Shown: piece after piece, positions 23,159 through 32,481 of the stretch
Layout: each line of letters starts with the position of its first letter
How positions within the stretch are numbered: position 1 is the stretch's first letter
Origin: Rhizomucor pusillus
Taxonomy: Eukaryota; Mucoromycota; Mucoromycetes; Mucorales; Lichtheimiaceae
NCBI GenBank assembly: GCA_900175165.2
Contig: FWWN02000502.1
Coordinates: 1 to 32,779 of the forward strand
DNA: 32,779 nucleotides
Direction of reading: 5' to 3'
The notes under the pieces: generated by a model
Seen by the model: the letters and a program-made list of their open reading frames with translations, nothing else
Told to the model about the DNA's origin: nothing
The model's database searches: none
Translations under genes and position numbers: made by a program

Positions 23159-24946
23159 ATGAGATACTGTAGTCGTTGTGGAGAAATATCAAATGGAGGA
23201 CGATGCCACAAATGTGGTGGCAGACCGGTCGGTAAGAAGAAAAGAACATTGGCGCTTTACAAATCCATCGTAGCTTGACACACTCTACCATTTTGCAGTC
23301 TCCATAGCAACAGGCTTGGTAACGGAAACAGGAACAGTGACAGCTTCAGTTGCAGACAGATGGCAGTCTAGGTAACGTCTTTGCATTGAAAAAGATGTTG
23401 ATAGTCACTGAGCTTGAAAGGGGGATAAGATATGGAAGTATACTCAATCAAGATGGCGCCGGCATGGAAGCCTTCGGCCCGAGAAAGAGTGTCAGCACCG
23501 GTATACCGACCCGCAGGAATATAACGAAAGATCCGATATTTCAGCGCCCCAACGACTCGATACGTGCATCGAATACCACAGCAGCAGAGAGTTTCCACAG
23601 CAAGCTCGCGTCGCTTACGCGCGACAAGGGAGGTGAAATTGGAAGTTATCGCCGTCTATCCATGCTCGACACACCTCCATCCGGCTCACCGGCTTTAGAT
23701 TCTATTGCTGGCAGTCCTACTCATCAGCAACGGAAACCGATTCGGCCACGCATCGACTCGCACTTGTTCCATTATTACCAAAAGTCGCTGCAAGAGCATC
23801 CGTCACCTGCAAGCACAGCTGCAAGTTCGCCAGCTTCCGCTCAGCCCGCGTTCTCGTTCGACCAGCCTCTCTCGCCTGTGTCCACGCCCGATACTGTCAT
23901 CTCGCATATTTTACCAACGACGAGCGAAGATATGGTCAAGCCTACAGAATCGCCTTCATCAAAAGTCATCGGCGATACAGCCAGCAGCAAGAACCAATCT
24001 TGCCACAAATGCGAACGGCCGCTGAAAGGCGGTGGACCACGCATACGATTGCCTGCTGGAAATGACGGTCAAGGATACATCTGGTACCATTACAACTGCC
24101 TCCGCTGCCCAGCTTGCAACAGCCATTTTACAGAGAAACAGTTTGTGCGCGTCGGCCAGGAGGTCTATCATCCAAAAGTAAGCAAAGGGGAAATTCGTGT
24201 ATTTTCTTTTCGGCATTGTTAACAGCCGCTCTTCCAGTGCCACCGCGCCATGTCGCCACCCTTGAGTAGATCAACAGAGAGCTCTGCTAGTACTCCAAAG
24301 ACACCAGCTCCAAGGATAGCCTGTGATGCTTGTCACGAGCAAATTAAAGCGGCAAAGTGTATCAACCACAAATCCAGGCTTTTCCATCCAGAGGTAAAAG
24401 ATTCTACACTGAATGGAGAAAAATATACTCCTGCTCACAGCGGTGACAAACCGACAGTGTTTCAAATGCGTAAAGTGCAAACGAGTGCTCTCCAGCGACC
24501 AGCCATACTACGATATACTCGATGAACCTCACTGCACGTCTTGCACGCACGTTCTAGTCGACAAGAGGTCATCATCACCGCCCACTTCATCCATATCTTC
24601 GCCGCTTTTGGGACGTCAGCGCCGAAACAGTTTCCCTCGCGGGCCGATCGCGGTAGATCAGCAGCAGCGGCGGGAAGAAGATAATGGACCCACATCACCG
24701 TCTTATGTATTGATGAACCGAACACGAGCTCTGCCGAAACTAGGTGGCTCGAAAGTCTGCCCACGATGCCACAACCCCGTTGCAGTCATGGACGACGTGC
24801 CAGGTCCAATGGCAAGCCGGTGGCATAAAAAATGCTTAGCATGTGCAAAGTGCAAGAAACGTATGGATTCGAGTGCCAAAGTGACTCAAGGTGACCAAGG
24901 CGAATGGCTCGTGCATTGCAGCGACTGCAAGGTAAAGGAAAAATAG
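23159..24946 (+). CDS. Three-LIM-domain protein with N-terminal zinc ribbon
   Basis: Predicted cytoskeletal or adaptor protein, about 509 aa. Exons: 23159-23231, 23299-23371, 23439-24177, 24238-24393, 24458-24946; introns 60-67 nt, all phases agree. Exon 1 encodes a mini zinc ribbon (YCSRCGE..GGRCHKCGG, CxxC-8-CxxC). Residues about 50-250 are Ser/Pro-rich, disordered-looking, with possible phosphorylation sites. The first LIM domain begins CHKCERPLKGGG, with YHYNCLRCPACNSHF and YHPKCH across intron 3. The second is CDACHEQIKAAKC..FHPECFKCVKCK, rebuilt by the 24393-24458 junction, ending CTSC. The third is CPRCHNPVAVMDD..WHKKCLACAKCK..CSDC. LIM domains bind protein partners and in fungi occur in paxillin-like and RhoGAP proteins; no RhoGAP domain is present here. 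The paxillin (Pxl1)-like comparison is inference. Confidence 0.88.
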
Positions 24947-25286
24947 TAAGACAAGAACGTGGTAATTCCTGATCTTACACATACACAAACGCACATTAGG
25001 ACAACACGCCCAAGCAGAAATTCGTTCGACGATGAACTTCTTTTACAAACATGTGTTTATTGGACTAGATATATGCGTATAGTTTTTTTTCAGCAAACCA
25101 ATGTAAATATACTTTTAATTATTCAAAGTCCATAGCAGGAATCCCTATTATATAAAGTTAAGCTCATCAATGGGCGATCCAACAGGACATCAAAGTTCTT
25201 CGCCTCCAACAAGCGCTACGAACATGCTAGACTAAACAACATCGATATTGTTAGTCGCAAGGCAGCTTTTGGACTAGAGTAATAGC
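24947..25286. other. 3' flank of the LIM gene, no gene seen
   Basis: AT-rich non-coding sequence, presumably 3' UTR and spacer. No motif recognised on either strand. Confidence 0.5.
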
Positions 25287-25577
25287 TCAATTGTTAGATG
25301 CATTAACCGGCTTTTCCAATGGCAGATTTTTGACGCTTTCTCGCCTTTCAAGGATGCCGTTGACGGTTTGACGCGTTTCAAAGTACGCGTAGTAGGCGTT
25401 CGCCAACGCTTTTCGAATGCCGTTGCAATTATACGCAAAAAGAATATTGCTACTGTTAAAACAAGTATACGAATCTAGACTGATAAGTCCTTACATTATA
25501 GCTGTGGTAGCTCGATCACGGACAGGACATGGCCTGCAGAGACAAATGTCCTTCAGCTTGCAACAGCGAATGCATAT
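25287..25577 (-). CDS. Unrecognised two-exon coding-like fragment
   Basis: Exon-like segments 25577-25495 and 25452-25287 join in phase across a 42-nt gap (GTAAGG donor, TAACAG acceptor). The joined peptide begins cysteine-rich (CIRCCKLKDICLCRPC) and ends with a helical stretch (RKALANAYYAYFETRQTVN, then ILERRESVKNLPLEK) before a TGA at 25289-25287. It has no obvious start; upstream sequence in the needed frame has a stop just before 25577, at a TCCTAG that could be an acceptor. I do not recognise it. It may be the 3' end of a broken gene interrupted by the neighbouring retroelement remnant, or chance. Confidence 0.3.
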
Positions 25578-25700
25578 CTAGGAAGCTGTTCCAGGAGCTT
25601 AAAACGCGACAATACCCTAAATCTTGCAAATCGGACGCTGCATAAGTCTCGTAAGCGCTCGATGCTTCGCCTCCCACAGTGCCGTGCGTTCTCGCATCTC

Positions 25701-26012
25701 TTAGTTGACACCCTGTACACGCTCTGGCGTTGGCTCGATCCGCCGCAATGGGCTTGAAGACATGGCGGGACGACGTGTAATCGCCCCGGAAACGTGTTGA
25801 AAGGAACCGTCCGGTAGAAAGGTGTAGTAAAGGAGTATATTCTCGATAATTCCCTTGTTCAATCGCCTTAACTCTTGACATATTTTTGCAGGTCTCGTTT
25901 TCTTAGTCAACAACAAAACCGGTGAACTCCCATTCACTGTCCGGAAGGGTCGAAACAGATCTTTCTCAACTTCTCTTCTAACATATTCTTGCACACTGCG
26001 TCGTCGTTCCAT
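25701..26012 (-). mobile_element. Ty3/gypsy-type reverse transcriptase fragment
   Basis: An open stretch on the minus strand contains VNGSSPVLLLTKK followed by CQELRRLNKGIIEN. This matches the start of retroelement reverse transcriptases, which read roughly S(P)WxSPVVLVKKKDG...CVDYRxLNxxTxxN. Upstream REVEKDLFRPFR corresponds to the segment xxLxxGxIRPS. The rest of pol (including the YxDD active site), RNase H and integrase are not visible, and the frame decays after residue 60. No LTRs were identified. It is a dead fragment; similarity is judged by eye over about 45 residues. Confidence 0.55.
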
Positions 26013-26626
26013 GTTATCCGGTAAGGTTCTTCGTGATAAGTAACTTTGGTCGTCATCGTCCGTACGCGGCGCCTAAATCCTTTCACTTTATCCGAGCACT
26101 GCCAAACGCGTTGTCTCTATCTGCACTGCGTGCTTCGATGGATTCCGGTCATTCCTTGGATTGTTCATCCTCTCGCGTGTACAGTGATTGCGCGACCATC
26201 GACTAGATTCAATCCGGGGTTGCAATCGCTACCTGGCTGGATCCTCATCGTCAAAACGAACAGAATCAACCGGTGACAATGATACAGAGAAAAGATAGAG
26301 AATAGAAAAGATCAAAGAATCGTCCTTTATTTTGTATACTGATCCTGCAGGACTGGAGCTATTCATATCCAAGTATTGTATCTGATAAAAATCCTGCACT
26401 GCTGTGATTGTCGCCGTTAGCATAGTCGATACTATGTATTTACAAGATTAGAGTTGCACAGCTGTCAGGTGGCAGACAGTTCAATCATCATCTGACACTA
26501 CGGCGTGTGGCAGGCGTCTTTCAATGCAACAGCGCGGTCAACACGTATAAAACCCGACGAAAGCAAACTTTTTTATTATTTTTGAAAGAGGTAAGAGGTT
26601 TGGAGAAAGTGACAAGCTTCCTTTCT
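26013..26626. other. Stretch without a supported gene
   Basis: Probably the upstream part of the retroelement fragment (26013-26420), then spacer and the 3' UTR of the ferritin gene. No reading frame with recognisable motifs. Confidence 0.4.
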
Positions 26627-27460
26627 TCATGTACGAATTTGTTCTTTGACAGCAACAGGATAGTTGCCATCGTCTTGATATATTTGCTGGTCCCACAAGT
26701 ACAAGCCGAGACCCTCGCCGCCGACGCGTTCAAGCTGTGTCAACGCCTTGGCCACCTTTTCAATGGCATAGATACGTTCCGTCAAATGGAGTCGCCTAAA
26801 TGTTGCATACATTGTAAGCAACAGTTCAGTTTATATACAACCTCGTTGCCCCGCCGCAACTACTTACTTCAAGTGATGAACGAATTCGATGTCATCACTG
26901 TTTGCAGCGATGGTTGTGAGGTTGAAGAGAGATTTGTTGACATCCTTCTCCAGTTGCAGACTCGTTTCTGTTTCACCAATGCATTAGCGTTTACCGTTCT
27001 TGGTCATACGCACGCGTGTCACCTACCAACGGCATTCTGTGCAGACGTGAATTCATTCTAATAATCATAAGATAAAAGAAAGCAGCATCGGCGGCATATT
27101 AATATTGATATATCGCTATGCTTATTGCGTTGGCATACCGGAGGTTGTGCAAGTTCCTTGATAATGACTGTGCCACCACGAGTTGTCTGATAGTCAATGA
27201 GCATTTGTGCGCGTTTGCCCTGTCGCTCAGCCTCCTCTAGGAAATGCTTTTGCAGGCCCTAAAAAACAGCGTTAAAAAGATCGCGTCGTGGCCAGCAGTT
27301 TAAAACGAACAGGAAGCGCGACGTCGTCTCTACCAAAGTATGCCGCGCATGCAAGGTACGTGTGCTGAGCCTGCTGCTCAACCTGGATCTGCTGGTTGAT
27401 AGCGTCTGCCGTTTCGGTGGCAAAGTTCTGGCTTGCTAGAGACGTTTTATGCACTGCCAT
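26627..27460 (-). CDS. Ferritin (eukaryotic type) with altered ferroxidase residues
   Basis: Iron-storage cage subunit, about 189 aa. Exons (minus): 27460-27311, 27258-27139, 27057-27027, 26967-26868, 26795-26627; introns 51-81 nt, the first with a weak GTTCG donor. The four-helix core is clear: INQQIQVEQQAQHTYLACA, YFGRDDVALP, LQKHFLEEAERQGKRAQML, DYQTTRGGTV, SLQLEKDVNKSLFNL, HLTERIYAIEK. Compared with human H ferritin as I remember it, Glu27, Tyr34 and Glu107 are kept. The positions matching Glu62 and His65 are Gln and Arg, and the Gln141 position is Arg. The subunit may therefore be a poor ferroxidase, like animal L chains, and might co-assemble with another subunit. Ferritin has long been known in Mucorales and is absent from most other fungi. 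ATG 27460 gives a normal N-terminus without a targeting peptide. Confidence 0.93.
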
Positions 27461-28009
27461 GAAAGGGAATATGAAAGATAAAGAAAAGAAAAAGAAAAAA
27501 GAAAGGAAAGGGGACAAGAAACGATTTGCAGGGTATTTTATTTGCATGCAAAATGGGACAAGAACAAACAAACATTGCAGATTCTTCGTCTTCTTGTCAA
27601 AAAGGCAACATGCAACGATATAAAATTCTCCAGTTTTTCAATCGTTCCCGACTTTTGACCTTCGTTATCATCGACGCAATTACAGCCTTCTCGTCTTGTC
27701 TCGCATCGCCGGTTTCTGAAGCTGCTGCTGCTATCGTACCAGCTGTCACTAGCAAGTCGCTACATAGCTTTTCCCACCACCATCACCACCAACACTGCGT
27801 ACCATTTTTATATGATCCACCAGCTTGCCACGTCTTGCAGTGTGATCGTCTGCAAAATCTCGAGTATTCTTGCAGCGCCGGGTAGATGAGGCCGTAAATA
27901 TCGTGTCATCCATAACGAGAAATATATATGGCAAAGAAAGAATTTTTTTAAAAAAATAGAAAGAGGTAGAAATAAGAGGTAAGTCTTTATATTGGATTTT
28001 TCCTAAATC
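27461..28009. other. Ferritin upstream region
   Basis: Divergent intergenic sequence between ferritin (minus) and the next plus-strand gene. It holds an A/G-rich leader just upstream of the ferritin ATG (27465-27530) and a CAC/CAT-rich patch near 27775-27795. No gene seen. Confidence 0.5.
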
Positions 28010-28199
28010 TTGCGCTTGAATGTTTTCACCTTTGCGTTGCACGATTTTACATTTTGCGTTGCGGGGTTATCAGCTTTGCGGTGTTTGTTTTTCACCTTTG
28101 CCGAAGACGTTTTTTACTTTGCGTTCAGTAAATTACTCTATTGCGCTGCCCTTTTTATGCATTGCGTGTGGGGTTTTTCACATTGGCGCGCTTCACATC
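28010..28199. repeat. Degenerate 21/22-bp tandem array, nine units
   Basis: A (T/A)TTGCG core recurs at 28010, 28031, 28053, 28075, 28097, 28118, 28140, 28161 and 28182, so the spacing is 21 or 22 bp throughout. Each core is followed by a variable G/C segment and a T-rich arm, often TTTTTCAC or TTTTAC. Two units are variants (TTTGCC at 28097 and ATTGGC at 28182). It lies between ferritin and the unknown gene starting at 28462. Two DNA helical turns per unit would put every core on the same face of the helix. Confidence 0.7.
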
Positions 28200-28461
28200 A
28201 TGTCAATATTAAAGCAGTACCATTATCACTCTTTCAAAATGCACAACAATGTAGCATGTGCTCTATTAAAGGAAGAGATGGGATTAATGACAAGAGATGC
28301 TTGTCGTTACCATGATTGGCTTATAGGCCGAGCTTTTTATAAAATGACTCGCTGGCCTTGACTGTTGGGTTGAGCTGCATATTCGTTGAGAGAGACTTTT
28401 TGTTAAAGCCCAGATGAGACGCGTGTTTTTATTCCTTTTCCCTTCTTTTGTATATCCCCCC
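28200..28461. other. Spacer with a 53-aa open frame
   Basis: An ATG at 28200 opens a 53-codon frame to 28361 on the plus strand (contains ALLKEEMGLMTRDACRYHDW). It begins right at the end of the repeat array. No homology is recognised and there is no further support, so it is not called a gene. The remainder is the presumed promoter of the next gene. Confidence 0.35.
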
Positions 28462-30807
28462 ATGACAGACTCGAACGAGATCTATAAAGGCTACGAAGGC
28501 CGTAAAGGTAAGGAGCTACGAAAAAGTCTTTGTATACAGTAATTTATTATTGTGTTGTAGAGATCTTGGATTTTATTACCAACACCAAGCAACCAACGTT
28601 TTCCAAGTTCATCCATAAACACAGCAGCGAGATTCCTCTCTGGTCATTGAATTGCGTGGATACCAGCGCTTATAGCCTTCACTGAGCATGGTCATCTCGC
28701 TTTGTCTCAGCTCTTAGATACCTTAAACCCCACGCACAAATACCGTAAGTCTTGCTTTGTCGTTCACGTGCGTACGTGTGTTTACTTTTTCTCTTTTCTG
28801 GATCATCCACAGATCACTTTCCATGACGAAAGAATACCGTGAATATTGGGAAGCCGCGAACAAACGGATAAAGGTTCTCACAACGATGGATGCTGCATAT
28901 ACAAGTTCATGCATTCAAACTTTGACTGATTACGCTGAGACAGCACGAGCCACGGCCAGCATGGTTCAACATAGTACAATGCAGCAACTGGGTAAAAGAA
29001 TGCGTCAGAACGACTCTGCAGTGGATGATGATGAAAATGACAGCGACAACACGGAGAAGAAATCTGGCAATATGGATGATGACACTGCAATACTTGATAA
29101 TGATGGCAACAGCAACAATATACCCTTGTTCCATGATGACCAAAACTTGGTAACAACACGGAGAAGAAACCTGGCATTATGGATGATGACACTGCAACAC
29201 TTGATAATGATGGCAACAGCAACAATATACCCTTGCTCCATGATGACCAAAAGCTTGATACTTTGAAAACAAGGATTTTCAACATTGGATATAAAAAGGT
29301 AAAGATGTGGGATGTCCCGTCAGTTAATCTCATCTCTCTTTTCACTCTTTCAGTTGCAGGGCAAACCGTGGACAGAGAATGATCGCCAACTATTGGACCA
29401 AATCCTGGAAACCCTTTCTTGGACCTACATCCTCCATTGACACATCATATTGCCCATATTCTTAACAATGAGCTCACCAATGACGATATATATCGGCTCA
29501 AGTAAGTGCTTGATTTGACAATTGGTCAAGTATCTCACTTTTTCTGAAAAAACGCAGGCTGTCACTCTCTGGTATTGTCAACACCATCTGCAGGAGTGAT
29601 TTCGATCATGTCCGTCCTTTCTTGCCAACTAATAATCTTGACGAACGTCTGGATGCCATTGTATCCGAATTCCGGAGCCGCACCATCGCTGGAGACACAA
29701 AGGCTTTACTACAGCAAGTGATCAACAAGTTGTAAGTAAAAAAAGCAAGGTGTCTATGGCAGAAATGAGCTCATTTAAAATTTCTCTTTATTCTTTTGTA
29801 GTAGGCAAGGTGGTTCCGTTGAAGAAACCATGGTTCTCGTTCACGATCTTCAGCGCCCTCTTCTTCTCTCTAAACAGTGCGCCAGCCAAGCATATCGTGC
29901 TTTGGATGCCGTGTCGGCTATGTAAGTATCCTCTTCTTCTATATTGATATCTCTTGTCTTATTAATCCGTTTTGTTGCGTCTTGTAGTCTTAAATTTATG
30001 GGTTTCTACAGCAACAGCGACACTGAAGCCATGGTATTGCGCCGATTTATGACAATCTTGAGCACTGTATTTAGCAACAATACAAACATTAGGCTTGTCG
30101 AGTAAGTAACCCTGGATTTGTTTTAGGAAACCTTTTTTTTTACTGGTTTATATTAGAGGGGAGACCATTAGCGCTTGCACAAAGAGGATTCAGCGTGTAA
30201 ATTCAGCTTTATATGCGGCAAGCCAGAATCCAAGTCATGGGCGTAAAATCAACATCTTAGTGAAACACAACCAAGGTTGCAACAAGTATATTGAACTGAG
30301 TAGTCTGGAGGTGAAGCCAGCCAATGCAGGCGCTACCATAGTTAGAGTTCAACAGAACAAAAATCTGAGAACAAATGGCGCTATCTTGTCCTACCTCTGT
30401 TCGCTTAATCCAGGATGTCATACATTGCAAACCACTGCCGCGATCGATTTTGTCGGTAAGTGCATGGCACTAAGAACTTGAGAGCTTGTATGTGAATTTT
30501 GCTTTTGCTTTATTTAGGCGCAGCAGGATACGTTTATATCATGACCAACATCGATGGCATTTTCTACGCTCGTCAAGTCGGACTCATTATGTTGCCTAAA
30601 TCACGCAGTACCTTTGTTGACTTGCTTGAAACTTTGGACCTACTTTTTGCATTTGAATCATTCATGGTGGACCTTGGCCAGGAAGCCCAAGCTGCAATGG
30701 AACGACGTGAGAGTCTCGACAACATTTGCGAAGTGGCCAATGTCATTCAGGAAACCGTCCCAAGTATTGATCACGACATCTTCATCACCCCTTCACGACC
30801 CAAGTGA
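28462..30807 (+). CDS. Unknown multi-exon protein, two apparent frameshifts
   Basis: Ten exons with good splice sites: 28462-28507, 28561-28744, 28833-29149, 29254-29298, 29354-29501, 29558-29731, 29802-29921, 29988-30101, 30157-30455, 30518-30807. About 580 aa, family not recognised. Features seen: a helical N-terminus (IYKGYEGRKEILDFITNTKQ), an Asp/Asn-rich low-complexity stretch (29020-29140), NELTNDDIYRLKLSLSGIVN, SSLEVKPANAGATIVRVQQN, and a C-terminal segment GYVYIMTNIDGIFYARQ. It reads as a soluble protein with no signal peptide. Two single-base breaks are needed: one extra base near 28647-28655 (IPLWSL then IAWIPALIAFTEHGHLALSQ) and one missing near 29409-29417 (DQILET then PFLDLHPPLTHHIAHIL). 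All introns look intact, so either the breaks are sequence errors or decay is very recent. Intron 3 coincides with a tandem duplicate. Confidence 0.7.
29047..29256 (+). repeat. Tandem duplication, 107-bp period, acting as an intron
   Basis: Copy A (from 29047) and copy B (from 29154) both start CAACACGGAGAAGAAA and differ at about four of roughly 97 aligned positions before the ends diverge (CAAAACTTGGTA against CAAAAGCTTGAT). 107 is not a multiple of three, so reading through both copies hits a stop at 29266. Splicing from GTAACA at 29150 to AAAAG at 29253 removes copy B and restores the frame. Confidence 0.85.
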
Positions 30808-31760
30808 TCCTCCTATTATTCTACTGCTTATTTTTTCGCACTTTGGCTTTGAATCAGTAGTAACATTACTCAGCAGCTACAATTCCTCCACCTATAACCC
30901 GACTCGATCATTTGACTCCAGACAGCTAATAGCAAAGTTATCAATTATTCATCCTTCCAATAAAAAAAACCCATATCTTTGTACATGAATTAAACTCAAC
31001 TCACATGTAACGGATATTTATATTGGGAACATAAAAGAATCCATGCAAAAGCACATGATCTTCCACACTTTGCAGATCATATTTTCTTAAATCAAATATT
31101 CACGTTGCCAACATCCATCCCTATCCACATGCAATGGTCTTACGCAAGTATTCGTCAGCATTATCTTATTATCATATCATTATTATCAGTATCAATATCC
31201 GTGTCAAAACAATATAAATATCAAAGCAATTGTCAAAGTGAATAAAGACAAGTTCTTCTTCATATCTTAATTCTATAGTCTCTCTTCGAATCTTATTTGG
31301 GACACAGTCAGCCTTTATACCGCAGTAGTACAACGACAACAATAACAAAGGCATTGGTACAGCAATACAGTGCTTTGCGTTTGAAAATACACAATGTGGG
31401 GGATATGATCCAATTTTTGGAATCCGCAATACACATTCAAGTAGCTTAGTAAATTCTTTGGGCTCTTGACATAAACGATGGTCTAGCAGTATAACTTTTG
31501 GTTTGCCAATACAACCACGATAAGCAATGCCAAGCGGTGAAGCTTGATTGATTACGGACCGTCATCACTTTCGCCCTGGATTACGCTTCAAAAGAAAATG
31601 AAAAGCTGCTTGCCTTTCGTATAACATTGATATTCGTGCATCGATGGGACACTGATCTTGTCGTTGTCGTTGTTGCTGTTGTTGTTGAAAAAGAAGAAGA
31701 ATAATGCACACTGTCAAAAAAAATCTTCAAGGAGCAGAGAAAAAGTTCCAACAGACTAAC
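30808..31760. other. Long AT-rich stretch, no gene seen
   Basis: 3' flank of the unknown gene, then AT-rich sequence with many ATTAT/ATATC words (31160-31210) and GTTGTTGTT-type triplets near 31660-31690. Short open frames have no motifs. Confidence 0.5.
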
Positions 31761-32170
31761 TCACTTCCAACAAATGGCTTCAGTATTCAAGATGTATGAG
31801 ATAAGAAATGCGACAAGTTTATTGCAGCGAGTGGTCGAACAACGAGAAGAGGAAGGAGAGGGCTGTTTAGGTGACTGGAAGACAATTTCAGGGGCTATAA
31901 AGAGAAACCACCCACTTTGGCACAACGCTACTGATGAAGTCGTAATTGCACGGCACAATGGCATTACAAAGCGCCTCACTTTCACTTAGGGCGTCCTGGG
32001 GCGTACCACAGAACTGACGTTGAATGGGGCGATACCTGCCCAACGCTTCCTTGGGCCAAGAATTACAGAAGTATAAAGAAAAGAGGATATGCCATTGTTT
32101 TGTTTTTCAAGTCGCGGAGCTACGTCACCAGGCTAACAAGGTAAATTTTCCACTCCGCTCACTCACGCAG
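31761..32170. other. Flank of the second transposase relic
   Basis: A 71-codon plus-strand frame at 31774-31989 (with LLQRVVEQREEEGEGCLGDW) precedes the transposase remnant. It may be part of the same element, but no helix-turn-helix or first catalytic Asp is visible. Confidence 0.3.
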
Positions 32171-32383
32171 ATGCTTCATCTTCCTCCATATTCACCTTTC
32201 TTGAACCCCATTGAGTTTTGCTGGTCCAAGCTCAAAGCCGGTGTTGCACGAGAGATTCTGACAAAGGATGACACTTTAACACCACGTATCATTTCCTCAG
32301 CACAAAGCGTAACAGCCAGTGATTGTGCAGGGTGGATCAAGCATTTCAGTATCATTCTTTCCAAGATGTCCATCATGGAATAA
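32171..32383 (+). mobile_element. C-terminal remnant of a DDE_3 (Tc1/mariner-like) transposase
   Basis: The frame contains HLPPYSPFLNPIEFCWSKLK, where the Glu of NPIE is the third catalytic residue, followed by RIISSAQSVTASDCAGWIKH, a tail common in Tc1-like transposases of Mucorales. The two catalytic Asp regions and the DNA-binding half are absent or unreadable upstream. It is a different family from the relic at 16-1235, whose motif is SPELNPIEQFW. Stop TAA at 32381-32383. Confidence 0.75.
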
Positions 32384-32407
32384 AGAAAAACTAGCATCAA
32401 ATTGCAT

Positions 32408-32481
32408 GGAGTTGCAAGGCAATGCAAGGGTTGATAGGCATGAAAACTATATGACATATGATGGCACTGCCTTGCAACTCC
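32408..32481. repeat. 14-bp perfect inverted repeat after the transposase remnant
   Basis: GGAGTTGCAAGGCA at 32408-32421 is the exact reverse complement of TGCCTTGCAACTCC at 32468-32481, with a 46-nt loop. Related words (TGCAAGG, GGCATTGC) recur near 32422-32430 and 32568-32582. This may be a subterminal or terminal structure of the adjacent element or of a small non-autonomous element. Confidence 0.65.

Noticed and set aside
28010..28315. 101-codon open frame over the 21/22-bp array, and the idea that the array is CRISPR-like
   Set aside because: The hydrophobic, Phe/Cys-rich peptide simply reflects T-rich repeats with mixed 21/22 spacing. Fungal genomes have no CRISPR arrays, and the units are degenerate without distinct spacers.
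28878..29345. 155-codon minus-strand open frame across the tandem duplicate
   Set aside because: Antisense of the Asp/Asn-rich repeat; the sense strand has spliced, phase-consistent exons.
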